From Stenotrophomonas maltophilia (GTDB taxonomy: Bacteria; Pseudomonadota; Gammaproteobacteria; Xanthomonadales; Xanthomonadaceae), in assembly GCF_006970445.1 (NCBI RefSeq), contig NZ_CP033877.1, positions 2,240,750 through 2,304,749 of the forward strand: a stretch of DNA of 64,000 bases. The letters run 5' to 3'. This document shows, piece after piece, positions 7,954-16,220 of the stretch (position 1 is the first letter of the stretch; every line of letters begins with the position of its first letter). The notes below the pieces were generated by a model. It did not search any database. It was not told the DNA's origin and worked only from the letters and a program-made list of their open reading frames with translations. Both the position numbers and the translations under genes were made by a program.

Positions 7954-8433
7954 ATGACCGCACGCCTGGATTACGCCGCGCAATCCCCCGAACTGTTCAA
8001 GAAGCTCGGCCTGTACTCGCATGCCGCCCATACCGCCTCGATCGAAGCGGCCATCATCGATCTGGTCAACATCCGTGCGTCGCAGCTCAACGGCTGCGGC
8101 TTCTGCCTGGACATGCACGTGAAAGAGGCCACCCTGCGCGGCGAGCGCCCACTGCGCCTGCATCACCTGGCGGCATGGCGTGAATCGACGCTGTTCAGCC
8201 CGCGCGAGCGTGCCTGCCTGGCCTGGACCGAGGTGCTGACCCAGCTGCCGGCGCAGGGTGTGCCCGACGAGCTGTACGCGCGTGTGCGCGGCCAGCTGTC
8301 CGAGCAGGAGATCGTCGACCTGACCCACGCGGTGATGGCGATCAACGCCTGGAACCGCGCCAACGTCGCCTTCCGTACTACGCCCGGCACCTTGGATACG
8401 GCCTTTGGCCTGGACAAGGCCGGCCTGGCCTGA
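7954..8433 (+). CDS. AhpD-like / carboxymuconolactone decarboxylase-family protein
   Basis: The 159-residue protein has the AhpD core motif: Cys48-Gly-Phe-Cys51 followed by His55 (NGCGFCLDMH). These proteins act as peroxidase-linked disulfide reductants. The start has AGGA 7 nt upstream. It is divergent from the sigma4-LysR-SDR-Ohr operon and 55 bp upstream of the cupin gene. Genes of this family are the best-known neighbours and targets of ECF41 sigma factors. I see no clear ECF41 promoter of its own in the 89-bp divergent gap. Confidence 0.92.
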   Translation: MTARLDYAAQSPELFKKLGLYSHAAHTASIEAAIIDLVNIRASQLNGCGFCLDMHVKEATLRGERPLRLHHLAAWRESTLFSPRERACLAWTEVLTQLPAQGVPDELYARVRGQLSEQEIVDLTHAVMAINAWNRANVAFRTTPGTLDTAFGLDKAGLA

Positions 8434-8488
8434 TCGTTCCGCCGCTGCCCGATGCAGCGGCCCTCCCCTACCGCACTGGAGACCTGCC

Positions 8489-8893
8489 ATGCGTCGTTCT
8501 GTTCTGGCCCTGCTTGCGCTGCTGCCACTGTGCAGCGCTGCCGCCACCCCGCCCCCTGCTGCGCCCGAGCCCCTGGTGCGCGAGGTGATGACCCGCGCCC
8601 TGCCGGAGCAGCCCGGCAAGGAAGCGCTGATCCTTACCGTGGAATACCCGCCGGGTGGCGCCGATCCGGTGCACCGCCACGATGCCCATGGCTTCGTCTA
8701 CGTCCTGGAAGGACGGATCGTGATGGGCGTGGCCGGCGGTAAGGAAGTCACCCTCGGCCCGGGCGAGGCCTTCCATGAAGGCCCAGCCGATCTGCACACC
8801 GTGGGTCGTAACGCCAGCGCTACCGAGCCGGCGAAGTTCGTGGTGTTCCTGATCAAGGACATCGGCAAGCCGGCGGTTCTGCCGCCGCATTGA
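8489..8893 (+). CDS. Secreted cupin-domain protein
   Basis: The 134-residue protein starts with a signal peptide (hydrophobic core LALLALLPLC, AAA cleavage region). A cupin motif follows: HRHDAHGFVYVLEG provides the first metal-binding histidines and a conserved glutamate-like position, and GEAFHEGPADLH provides the second. It lies in the same operon as the AhpD-like gene and directly upstream of the ECF41 sigma gene. Periplasmic location is inferred from the signal. The substrate is unknown. Confidence 0.82.
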   Translation: MRRSVLALLALLPLCSAAATPPPAAPEPLVREVMTRALPEQPGKEALILTVEYPPGGADPVHRHDAHGFVYVLEGRIVMGVAGGKEVTLGPGEAFHEGPADLHTVGRNASATEPAKFVVFLIKDIGKPAVLPPH

Positions 8894-8919
8894 TCGCACG
8901 TCCGGCGCTGGTGCCAACG

Positions 8920-8953
8920 ACAGGTCCCCGGGTGTCACAATCCGGGGACCTGT
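8920..8953 (+). repeat. 12-bp perfect inverted repeat around the ECF41 -35 element
   Basis: The arms ACAGGTCCCCGG (8920-8931) and CCGGGGACCTGT (8942-8953) are perfectly complementary, with a 10-nt spacer that contains TGTCACA. It could be an operator for a dimeric regulator over the sigma promoter, or a hairpin ending the cupin transcript. There is no U-tract. Confidence 0.75.
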
Positions 8954-8959
8954 CCCGTC
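8933..8959 (+). promoter_or_regulatory. ECF41-type autoregulatory promoter
   Basis: TGTCACA at 8933-8939, a 16-nt spacer and CGTC at 8956-8959 match the ECF41 promoter signature. The ATG of the sigma gene follows after 9 nt, which implies a leaderless transcript and autoregulation. Confidence 0.82.
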
Positions 8960-8968
8960 TACGCTGGC

Positions 8969-9850
8969 ATGGACGATTCCACTGCGCTGTTCTCCCGCCT
9001 CCGCCCACGCCTGTTCGGCGTGGCCTACCGCATGCTCGGGTCTTCGCACGAAGCCGAGGACGTGGTGCAGGATGTCTGGCTGCGCTGGCATGGCGCCGAC
9101 CAGTCACAGATCGAGAATCCGGAAGCCTGGCTGGTGGCTACCACCACCCGTCGCGCCATTGATGGCCTGCGCCTGGCACGGCATACGCGCGAACACTATG
9201 TCGGCATGTGGTTGCCCGAGCCGCTGCTGACCGATGACACCAGTACCCCTGAATATGTGCTGGAAACCGCCAGTGATCTGTCGGTCGCCTTCCTCAGCGT
9301 GCTGGAGCGGTTGGCCCCGGATGCGCGTGCGGCCTTCCTGCTGCACGACGTGTTCGATCAGGACTACGCGGTGGTCGCGCGCACCCTGGACAAGACAGAA
9401 GCCGCCTGCCGGCAGATCGTGCATCGTGCGCGCCAGCAGCTCAGGCAAGAGCGCCCGCGCTACAACGTCCCGCAGGACGTACACCAGAGATTGCTGCGCC
9501 GTTTCGCCGAGGCCGCATCCAGTGGCGATTTCCGAACGATGAAGGCACTGATGGCCGAGTCGGCCGAGCTGGTGGGTGACGGCGGCGGCATCGTCACCAG
9601 CTTCCCCAAACCGATGGTCGGGGGCGCTCGCATTGCCCAGCTGCTGTATGCTCCGCACCTGCGGCGCAGCGCGCAATTGCGGATGGTGCCGGCCATGCTC
9701 AACGGACGGCTGGGACTGCTGCGCTATTTCGATGGCGAGCTGGAAGCGGCGATGGCCTTCGAGACCGATGGCGAACGGATCACGCAGATCCTGGTGCAGC
9801 GCAACCCGCACAAGCTGCAGCGGCTGGCACTGCCCACCTCCATCCAGTAG
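8969..9850 (+). CDS. ECF41-family RNA polymerase sigma factor
   Basis: The 293-residue protein has region 2 (RLFGVAYRMLGSSHEAEDVV, about 15-40), region 4 (about 112-160) and a C-terminal SnoaL-like domain. The three ECF41 signatures are present: WLPEPL at 81-86 in the linker, DGGG at 204-207 and NPHKL (family NPDKL) at 279-283. In this family the fused C-terminal domain both allows and limits activity, replacing a separate anti-sigma factor; none is encoded nearby. The neighbours (AhpD-like, cupin, NmrA-like oxidoreductase, Ohr) are the expected regulon, and two matching promoters are present. Confidence 0.95.
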   Translation: MDDSTALFSRLRPRLFGVAYRMLGSSHEAEDVVQDVWLRWHGADQSQIENPEAWLVATTTRRAIDGLRLARHTREHYVGMWLPEPLLTDDTSTPEYVLETASDLSVAFLSVLERLAPDARAAFLLHDVFDQDYAVVARTLDKTEAACRQIVHRARQQLRQERPRYNVPQDVHQRLLRRFAEAASSGDFRTMKALMAESAELVGDGGGIVTSFPKPMVGGARIAQLLYAPHLRRSAQLRMVPAMLNGRLGLLRYFDGELEAAMAFETDGERITQILVQRNPHKLQRLALPTSIQ

Positions 9851-9905
9851 ATCCGCGCCCCGCGTGGATCGCATCCATTGCGACCTCGTTCTTGCGGGAT
9901 TCGAC

Positions 9906-9925
9906 CGGGGCGCCGATGCGCCCCG
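9906..9925. terminator. Hairpin between convergent sigma and metallo-hydrolase genes
   Basis: A perfect 8-bp GC-rich stem (CGGGGCGC / GCGCCCCG) with the loop CGAT lies in the 114-bp gap between two convergent genes. No strong U-tract follows on either strand. Confidence 0.45.
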
Positions 9926-9964
9926 ATCGTTAACGTCTGCCTGTGCAATGGCCGCAGGACCCGA

Positions 9965-10885
9965 TCAGAAGTCCCAGAACACCGGCACCCAGCGGAAGGT
10001 CTCGCCCTCCAGCGACACCCGGCCCACTGACGGGAACGGAAGATGCGTGGCCACCAGCATTTCGCCGGTGCCTGCCAGGTCCTTCAGCAGGGCGATGCGG
10101 ACGCGCGCGGATTCCTCCGGGTCGTGCTCGAAGCCGTTGTGCCAGTTCGGCTGGTCGAAGCCGACCGCGAACACCGCGTCACCGGCGAAGGTCAGGGCCT
10201 GCCCGGCAGACGCCACGCGCACCACGCAGTGGCCCGGGGTATGCCCTCCGGTGCGGCGGGCCGTCACGCCCGGCGCGATCTGCTGTTCGTCCTGGAAGGT
10301 GTGCACATAGCTGCTGTACTCGGCCCAGAAGTGCTTGGCCGTGGCACGCAGTGCATCGGGGAACCCCTGCGGCATGTTGGTGCGGCTGAAGTCCGGCGAC
10401 TTCCAGAACTCCACCTCCGCCGCGGCCACGTGGATCTTCAGGTCCGGGCGCAGCTGTTCCTTCACGCCTTCAACCAGCAGCCCGCCGACGTGGTCCATGT
10501 GCATGTGGGTGATCACCACATCGGTGATTTCGCCCAGGTTGATACCGGCGGCACCGAGGCGGCGGATCAACTGGCCGGCGCGCGGCAGCTGCAGGTCCGG
10601 GTCCATGCCCAGGCCGGCATCGATGAGGATGGTGCGATCACCGCTGTGCACCACCATCACGTTCAATGCCCAGTCGAAGGCATCCTGCGGCAGGTACATC
10701 TCTTCGAACCATTCGGCACGGTCGGCGGCCGGTACGTTGTGGCCGAGCATCTGGGTGGGCAACGGCAGGACACCATCGCTGATCACCAGCACTTCGACGT
10801 CGCCCACCTTGAGGGCGTAGCGCGAGGGCACCAGTTCATCGAGGGCGGGGGCAATGGGCGCGGCGGTGTTTTCCAGACTGAACAT
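9965..10885 (-). CDS. MBL-fold metallo-hydrolase
   Basis: The 306-residue protein has the metallo-beta-lactamase metal motif HMHMDH at 127-132, a further His in GGHTPGH and an Asp in FAGDAVF, which together bind two metal ions. The overall layout resembles lactonase / methyl-parathion-hydrolase-like members. The start at 10885 has GGAG 7 nt upstream. No signal peptide is evident. It is a single-gene unit with a 272-bp upstream region holding an 18-bp perfect palindrome. The substrate cannot be told from sequence. Confidence 0.88.
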   Translation of the reverse strand: MFSLENTAAPIAPALDELVPSRYALKVGDVEVLVISDGVLPLPTQMLGHNVPAADRAEWFEEMYLPQDAFDWALNVMVVHSGDRTILIDAGLGMDPDLQLPRAGQLIRRLGAAGINLGEITDVVITHMHMDHVGGLLVEGVKEQLRPDLKIHVAAAEVEFWKSPDFSRTNMPQGFPDALRATAKHFWAEYSSYVHTFQDEQQIAPGVTARRTGGHTPGHCVVRVASAGQALTFAGDAVFAVGFDQPNWHNGFEHDPEESARVRIALLKDLAGTGEMLVATHLPFPSVGRVSLEGETFRWVPVFWDF

Positions 10886-11057
10886 GAGGGATCTCCACGA
10901 AGGGGCATTGGGCGGGCAGCGATGCAAGGCTGGCGCGAACGATTCCGGGCGCTTTCCCACGGCGCAGGGCGTGGCGTTGCCAGGGCACGGATGCCTGGCA
11001 GGCCAGCGCTGCAGGGTTCATGGGAAGACGGGCCACTGCGCAAGCGGTGGGCCCGGA

Positions 11058-11075
11058 ACACGGCATATGCCGTGT
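11058..11075. promoter_or_regulatory. 18-bp perfect palindrome, candidate operator
   Basis: The sequence ACACGGCATATGCCGTGT is a perfect palindrome without spacer, 173 bp upstream of the metallo-hydrolase start and in the only gap that can hold its promoter. A homodimeric repressor site is the natural reading. The cognate regulator is not evident; the nearby TetR has a different palindrome at its own gene. Confidence 0.45.
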
Positions 11076-11157
11076 GCGATCAGCCTAGGCAGCACACCGT
11101 TGCTGCGGTAGGCCCGTGGAGGGGGACGTGATGTTGCATTCCGGGAAGCAATGCGAA

Positions 11158-11634
11158 TCACATCCCCAGATCAGACAGCCCCGGGTGATCATCCGGGCGA
11201 CGCCCCAGCGGCCAGTGGAACCTGCGGTCGCTTTCCTTGATCGGCATGTCGTTGATGCTCGAGAACCGGCGCTGCATCAAACCATCGGCGCCGAATTCCC
11301 AGTTCTCGTTTCCATAGGAGCGGAACCAGTTGCCGGAGTCGTCATGCCACTCATAGGCGTAGCGCACGGCAATACGGTTGTCGGTGAAGGCCCATAGCTC
11401 CTTGATCAGCCGGTACTCAAGCTCTTTGCTCCACTTGCGGGCCAGGAACTGCCGCGCTTCCTCGCGGCCATGGGTGAACTCGGCACGGTTGCGCCACTCG
11501 GTGTCCAGCGAATAGGCCAGCGAAACCTTGTCGGCATCGCGGGTGTTCCAGCCATCTTCGGCAAGGCGCACTTTCTCGATGGCCGATTCACGGGTGAACG
11601 GGGGAAGTGGCGGACGGGGTGCTTCAATGGACAC
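11158..11634 (-). CDS. NTF2-like (DUF1348) protein
   Basis: The 158-residue protein fits the DUF1348 branch of the SnoaL/NTF2 fold: a short helical start ([19 protein letters not shown]) and conserved stretches such as [10 protein letters not shown] and [29 protein letters not shown]. The start is a GTG at 11634 with GGAGG 7 nt upstream. It lies 61 bp downstream of the TetR gene on the same strand and is probably co-transcribed. These proteins are small cytoplasmic proteins of unknown catalytic role. Confidence 0.85.
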   Translation of the reverse strand: MSIEAPRPPLPPFTRESAIEKVRLAEDGWNTRDADKVSLAYSLDTEWRNRAEFTHGREEARQFLARKWSKELEYRLIKELWAFTDNRIAVRYAYEWHDDSGNWFRSYGNENWEFGADGLMQRRFSSINDMPIKESDRRFHWPLGRRPDDHPGLSDLGM

Positions 11635-11695
11635 GGTGGGGCCTCCAATCAAATGGATGAACGGGGTGCTTCGACGGGTTTTGATGGCTCGGGCG

Positions 11696-12265
11696 TCAGC
11701 GCCTGGCCTGCTCCAACAACACCGCTGCAACATCCCTTGCAGTGTCTGCGGCGTCGTAGTCGCCCATCACGCGCGAGACGGTGATGGCGCCTTCCATGAG
11801 AACCAGCAGCTGCCGCGCCAGTGCGGCGGGCTGCTGGATATCCAGTTGCGTAGTGAGTTCCAGCGTGTAATCGAGCAGCTTCTGCTTGTGATGTTTGGCG
11901 ATGTGGCGAATCGGATCGTCGGCGTCGCCAACTTCGCCGGCGGTGTTGATGAACGCGCAGCCGCGATAGCCCTCGGACTGGAACCAGCCCTTGAGCACGG
12001 TGAACATGCCGAGGATGCGTGCTTCCGGGGTGTCAGCCTTGTCGCACTCCTGCTGGAACCAGGCGAGCCAGCGCACGTCGCGCGCGTTCAATGCCGCAGC
12101 GGCCACCTGGTCCTTGTTTTCAAAGTGCCGATAGATGCTCTTCCGGGCAACGCCGGAGGTCTTCACCAGCAGGTCCATGCCAGTGGCATGGATCCCGTTC
12201 TGGTAGATCAGCGCCTCGGCCGTGGCGAGGATCTTCTGCTGGGTATCGGAGGTAGTTGTGTTCAC
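11696..12265 (-). CDS. TetR-family transcriptional regulator
   Basis: The protein has 189 residues from a GTG at 12265. The N-terminal helix-turn-helix is clear ([24 protein letters not shown] followed by [16 protein letters not shown]), and the C-terminal ligand-binding domain is typical. The GTG is chosen because the next upstream ATG would run through the operator palindrome. It is divergent from the chloroperoxidase-type hydrolase gene. A perfect palindrome 10 bp upstream of its start is the likely autoregulatory site. Confidence 0.9.
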   Translation of the reverse strand: MNTTTSDTQQKILATAEALIYQNGIHATGMDLLVKTSGVARKSIYRHFENKDQVAAAALNARDVRWLAWFQQECDKADTPEARILGMFTVLKGWFQSEGYRGCAFINTAGEVGDADDPIRHIAKHHKQKLLDYTLELTTQLDIQQPAALARQLLVLMEGAITVSRVMGDYDAADTARDVAAVLLEQARR

Positions 12266-12274
12266 GGCGCCAAG

Positions 12275-12292
12275 GTAGAACGAGCGTTCTAC
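12275..12292. promoter_or_regulatory. TetR operator palindrome
   Basis: GTAGAACG-AG-CGTTCTAC is a perfect 8-bp inverted repeat with a 2-bp centre, lying between the divergent TetR and hydrolase genes. Size and position are typical for a TetR-family dimer site controlling both directions. Confidence 0.75.
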
Positions 12293-12434
12293 CCTGTCAA
12301 CGGGCGGCATCGCGACCTGCCGGGTGGGCGCGTTGGAACAGGACGATCTATCAAGAAATTCGTACATGTCATCATCCAGACGCCCGATTTCGGCCGCAAA
12401 GTACGTCTCACCACCCACCCATGAGACGCCCCGC

Positions 12435-13388
12435 ATGAACACCTTTGCCCGTTCCCTGGCCGTTGCCGCCCTCGCCCTCTCGGTCCAGGCCGGCCTGTCC
12501 GCGCAGGCCGCCGAACCGGCCAAGCCGGCAGCAGTCACCAGCATTGCGCGCACCGCCAGCTACATCACCACCGCCGATGGCGTGCAGCTCTACTACAAGG
12601 ACTGGGGCCCGAAGGACGGCCCGGTCGTCACCTTCAGCCACGGCTGGCCGCTGAACTCGGACAGCTGGGAATCGCAGATGATCTTCCTGGCCAACCACGG
12701 CTACCGCGTCATTGCCCATGACCGTCGTGGCCACGGCCGTTCCAGCCAGCCGTGGGATGGCAACGACATGGATCACTACGCCGATGACCTGGCCACGGTG
12801 ATCAACACGCTCGACCTGCACGATGTCACCCTGGTGGGCTTCTCCACGGGCGGCGGCGAAGTGGCGCGCTACATCGGCCGCCATGGCACCGGCCGGGTGA
12901 AGAAGGCGGTGCTGATCAGCTCGGTGCCGCCGCTCATGCTGAAGACCGCCGATAACCCCAAGGGCCTGCCGATCGAAGTGTTCGATGGCATCCGCAAGGC
13001 GCAGATGGACAACCGCGCGCAGCTGTACAAGGACATCCCGTCCGGCCCCTTCTACGGCTTCAACCGCCCGGGCGCGAAGGTGTCGCAGGGGCTGATCGAT
13101 GCCTGGTGGGCACAGGGTATGCAGGGTGGCCACAAGAACACCTACGATTCGATCGCCGCGTTCTCGGCCACCGACTTCCGCGCCGACCTGAAGAAGTTCG
13201 ATGTGCCCACTCTGGTGATCCACGGTGATGACGATCAGATCGTGCCGATCGACATCTCCGGCCGCCAGTCGGCGAAGCTGATCAAGGGCGCCAGGCTGAT
13301 TGTGTACCCGGGTGCGCCGCATGGCCTGACCGATACCCACAAGGACAAGGTCAACCAGGACCTGCTGACGTTCCTGCAGGAAAAGTAA
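12435..13388 (+). CDS. Secreted alpha/beta hydrolase of the non-heme chloroperoxidase type
   Basis: The 317-residue protein begins with a signal peptide (residues 1-26, ending AQA). The alpha/beta-hydrolase core has the nucleophile Ser137 in GFSTGG, the acid in [11 protein letters not shown] and the His in [10 protein letters not shown]. The motif set is that of cofactor-free haloperoxidases/perhydrolases and arylesterases. Family members are often cytoplasmic, so a signal peptide is notable. It is divergent from the TetR gene and ends in a strong terminator. Confidence 0.9.
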   Translation: MNTFARSLAVAALALSVQAGLSAQAAEPAKPAAVTSIARTASYITTADGVQLYYKDWGPKDGPVVTFSHGWPLNSDSWESQMIFLANHGYRVIAHDRRGHGRSSQPWDGNDMDHYADDLATVINTLDLHDVTLVGFSTGGGEVARYIGRHGTGRVKKAVLISSVPPLMLKTADNPKGLPIEVFDGIRKAQMDNRAQLYKDIPSGPFYGFNRPGAKVSQGLIDAWWAQGMQGGHKNTYDSIAAFSATDFRADLKKFDVPTLVIHGDDDQIVPIDISGRQSAKLIKGARLIVYPGAPHGLTDTHKDKVNQDLLTFLQEK

Positions 13389-13397
13389 GTCCCCCGA

Positions 13398-13426
13398 GGC
13401 TCCGGCATCTCGCCGGAGCCTTTTTT
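13398..13426 (+). terminator. Rho-independent terminator
   Basis: A perfect 9-bp stem (GGCTCCGGC / GCCGGAGCC) with a 5-nt loop is followed by six T residues, starting 9 bp after the hydrolase stop codon. This is the clearest intrinsic terminator in the window. Confidence 0.92.
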
Positions 13427-13442
13427 CAATTGTGCCCGTGCC

Positions 13443-16094
13443 TCAACCGCCCTGCCCCAGCTCGCGCGCAAGGAACGGCGCCGTCCTGCTCCCTTTGGCG
13501 CGCGCTACCTGTTGCGGCGTTCCCTTCGCGACGATGGTGCCCCCTGCCCCACCCGCTCCGGGGCCTACATCAATCACCCAGTCCGCCTGTGCGACCGCGC
13601 GCATGTCATGCTCGATCATCACCACGGTATTGCCCGCATCCACCAGGCGCTGCAGCTGCACCAGCAGCCTGTCTGCGTCCGACGCATGCAGGCCGGTGGT
13701 GGGTTCGTCCAGCACGTACAGCGTGCGCCCGCGTTGGCTGCGCTGTAGCTCGGTGGCCAGCTTGATGCGCTGCGCTTCACCGCCTGAAAGTTCCGTGGCC
13801 GGCTGGCCCAACCGCAGGTAGCCCAGGCCGATCTCCTGCAGCAACTGCAGCGGGCGGGCAATCGCGTCCTCTTCATTGAACAACGCATGCGCCTGGTCGA
13901 CCGTCATCTGCAGGACTTCGGCGATGTTGCGGTCATTCCACTGCACCTTCAGCGTGGCCTCGTTGTAACGCGCACCGTGGCAGGTCGGGCACGGCGCATA
14001 GACGCTGGGCATGAACAGCAGTTCGACGCTGACAAACCCTTCACCCTCGCAGGTCTCGCACCGGCCCTTGGCCACGTTGAACGAGAAGCGGCCGGCATCG
14101 AAACGGCGGCGGCGCGCGGCGGGTGTTACGGCGAACAGCTTGCGCACGTGATCGAACAGCCCGGTATAGGTGGCCAGGTTGGAGCGTGGCGTGCGCCCGA
14201 TCGGCTTCTGGTCGACCTGCACGACGCGTTGGATGGCATCCACATCGCCGGCCAATGTACCCCGCGTCGTTTCGATCACGGTCGGCCCGTCGGTGGGCGC
14301 GCTATCGGCGTTGTCGTCGGCAGGCTCATGCCCGAGGTGCAGCAGCAATAGCTCGGGCAGTGCCTGCGCCATCAGACTGGACTTGCCCGAGCCGGAAATG
14401 CCGGTCACGGCCGTCAGCAGCCCCAGCGGTACCTGTGCGTCCACGCCCCGCAGGTTGTGGCGGTGGATGCCCTTCAGTTCCAGCCAGCGGTTGGCGCTGC
14501 GCTGCCGGCTGGCGGGTGCGGGCACCTGGTCGAACAGATACTGCGCCGTGCGCGAAGCCTGGATCTGGCGCAGGCCGTCGGGCTCGCCACTGTAGAGGAC
14601 CTGGCCACCGTGCTCGCCCGCCTCTGGCCCGACATCCACCAGCCACTGCGCGCGGCGCATCAGCTCCAGATCGTGTTCGACAACGAACACCGAGTTTCCG
14701 CCGTCGCGCAAGCGCTCCAGTGCGTCGTACAGCGCCTGGCTGTCGGCCGGGTGCAGGCCGGCCGAGGGTTCGTCGAGCACGTACAGCACACCAAACAGCA
14801 AGGAGCTGAGCTGAGTGGCCAGCCGCAGGCGCTGCAGCTCGCCGGCCGACAGGGTTGGCGTGGCGCGGTCCAGCGAGAGGTACCCCAGGCCCAGGTCACG
14901 CAATTGGCGTACACGCGCCACGACCCCGCCTGCCAGTCGTTGTGCTGCCAGGCGCTTCTCTTCGGACAGGGCGGAGGTCAGCCGCACGTCGGGGGCACCC
15001 TCGTGAGTCGCCTGGCCACTCGCGGCCCTCCGGGCGCGATCGCGGGGTGTCGCGCTCCTGCTGGTGCGAGCGCCCTTGCTGTGCGCGCCGAAATCACCTT
15101 GTGCGATGGGCTCCAGCAGCTCCGCCAGCTGGTCCAGCGGCAGCCGCATGAACTCGCCGATATCCACGCCGGCAAAGGTGACCGAGAGCGCCTCCGGCTT
15201 CAGGCGCTTTCCGTGACAGGCCGGGCACAGCTTGCCTTCCATGTAGCGCGACACGCGCTTGCGCATCAGCGCGCTCTGGGTGTTGGCAAAGGTGTGCAGC
15301 ACGTAGCGGCGTGCGCCGGTATAGGTGCCCATGTAGCTGGGCTCCTGCTTGCGCTTCAGCGCAGCACGGGTTTCGGCGGGCGTGAACCCGGCATAGACCG
15401 GCACGCTGGGGGCTTCCTCGGTGAACAGGATCCAGTCCCGGTCCTTCTTCGGCAGCTTCTTCCACGGCACGTCGATGTCGTAGCCCAGCGTGACCAGGAT
15501 GTCGCGCAGGTTCTGGCCATGCCATGCCGGCGGCCAGGAAGCGATGGCGCGCTCGCGGATGCTCAGCGAGGGGTCCGGAACCATCAGCGCTTCGGTTACT
15601 TCGTAGACGTGCCCCAGGCCATGGCAGGTGCTGCAGGCACCCTGTGGCGTGTTGGGTGAGAAGTCCTCGGCATACAGCATGGGCTGGTTGGCCGGGTACG
15701 CACCCGCACGCGAGTACATCATGCGCACCAGGCTGGACAGCGTGGTCACGCTGCCCACTGACGAACGCGCATTGCTGGCCCCGCGCTGCTGCTGCAGGGC
15801 CACTGCCGGCGGCAGCCCGTCGATGGCATCTACATCCGGCACACCCGCCTGGTCGATCAGGCGCCTGGCATACGGCGCAACGGACTCGAAGTAGCGCCGC
15901 TGCGCCTCGGCGAAGACGGTACCGAAGGCCAACGATGACTTGCCGGAACCCGATACGCCGGAGAACACCACCAGTGCATTACGCGGAATGGAAACGTCGA
16001 CATTCTTGAGGTTGTGCTCGCGTGCACCACGCACCTCGACGCAACCGCTGGCGGCGGCAGCGCATGACGATTCACCAAAGGGGGTGTTGGACAT
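13443..16094 (-). CDS. UvrA-like ABC ATPase (UvrA2 class)
   Basis: The 883-residue protein has two ABC ATPase halves. The first Walker A is GVSGSGKS at 46-53; the second is GISGSGKSSLMAQ. Zinc-finger pairs CSTC, CPAC, CETC and CPTC and both signature regions (LSAGELQRLRL, LSGGEAQRIKL) are visible. At 883 residues it is shorter than housekeeping UvrA (about 940), because the region after the first Walker A goes almost directly to the zinc finger, as in UvrA2 proteins linked to DNA-binding drug resistance. An Arg/Ser-rich linker near 15000-15090 is unusual. The ATG at 16094 has AGGA upstream. Confidence 0.92.
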   Translation of the reverse strand: MSNTPFGESSCAAAASGCVEVRGAREHNLKNVDVSIPRNALVVFSGVSGSGKSSLAFGTVFAEAQRRYFESVAPYARRLIDQAGVPDVDAIDGLPPAVALQQQRGASNARSSVGSVTTLSSLVRMMYSRAGAYPANQPMLYAEDFSPNTPQGACSTCHGLGHVYEVTEALMVPDPSLSIRERAIASWPPAWHGQNLRDILVTLGYDIDVPWKKLPKKDRDWILFTEEAPSVPVYAGFTPAETRAALKRKQEPSYMGTYTGARRYVLHTFANTQSALMRKRVSRYMEGKLCPACHGKRLKPEALSVTFAGVDIGEFMRLPLDQLAELLEPIAQGDFGAHSKGARTSRSATPRDRARRAASGQATHEGAPDVRLTSALSEEKRLAAQRLAGGVVARVRQLRDLGLGYLSLDRATPTLSAGELQRLRLATQLSSLLFGVLYVLDEPSAGLHPADSQALYDALERLRDGGNSVFVVEHDLELMRRAQWLVDVGPEAGEHGGQVLYSGEPDGLRQIQASRTAQYLFDQVPAPASRQRSANRWLELKGIHRHNLRGVDAQVPLGLLTAVTGISGSGKSSLMAQALPELLLLHLGHEPADDNADSAPTDGPTVIETTRGTLAGDVDAIQRVVQVDQKPIGRTPRSNLATYTGLFDHVRKLFAVTPAARRRRFDAGRFSFNVAKGRCETCEGEGFVSVELLFMPSVYAPCPTCHGARYNEATLKVQWNDRNIAEVLQMTVDQAHALFNEEDAIARPLQLLQEIGLGYLRLGQPATELSGGEAQRIKLATELQRSQRGRTLYVLDEPTTGLHASDADRLLVQLQRLVDAGNTVVMIEHDMRAVAQADWVIDVGPGAGGAGGTIVAKGTPQQVARAKGSRTAPFLARELGQGG

Positions 16095-16220
16095 CGTTAC
16101 GATCCTGCAGGCAGTGAGTGGCGCGCTTCAGGGCGCCCAGTGATGCATTTTCGCTGCTGCGGGGTGAATGTGGGTGATGGGCGATCATGCAACGCGTGAT
16201 CTTCTGGCTGCATGACACCT

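Noticed and set aside
11084..11089. CCTAGG near the metallo-hydrolase promoter, and another at 38583-38588
   Set aside because: Both lack the flanking GGA...GGT of the operator pair in the polyester locus, so they are chance hexamers.
12408..13340. Long antisense frame over the chloroperoxidase-type hydrolase
   Set aside because: The sense gene has signal peptide, catalytic triad and terminator; the antisense product has no recognisable feature.
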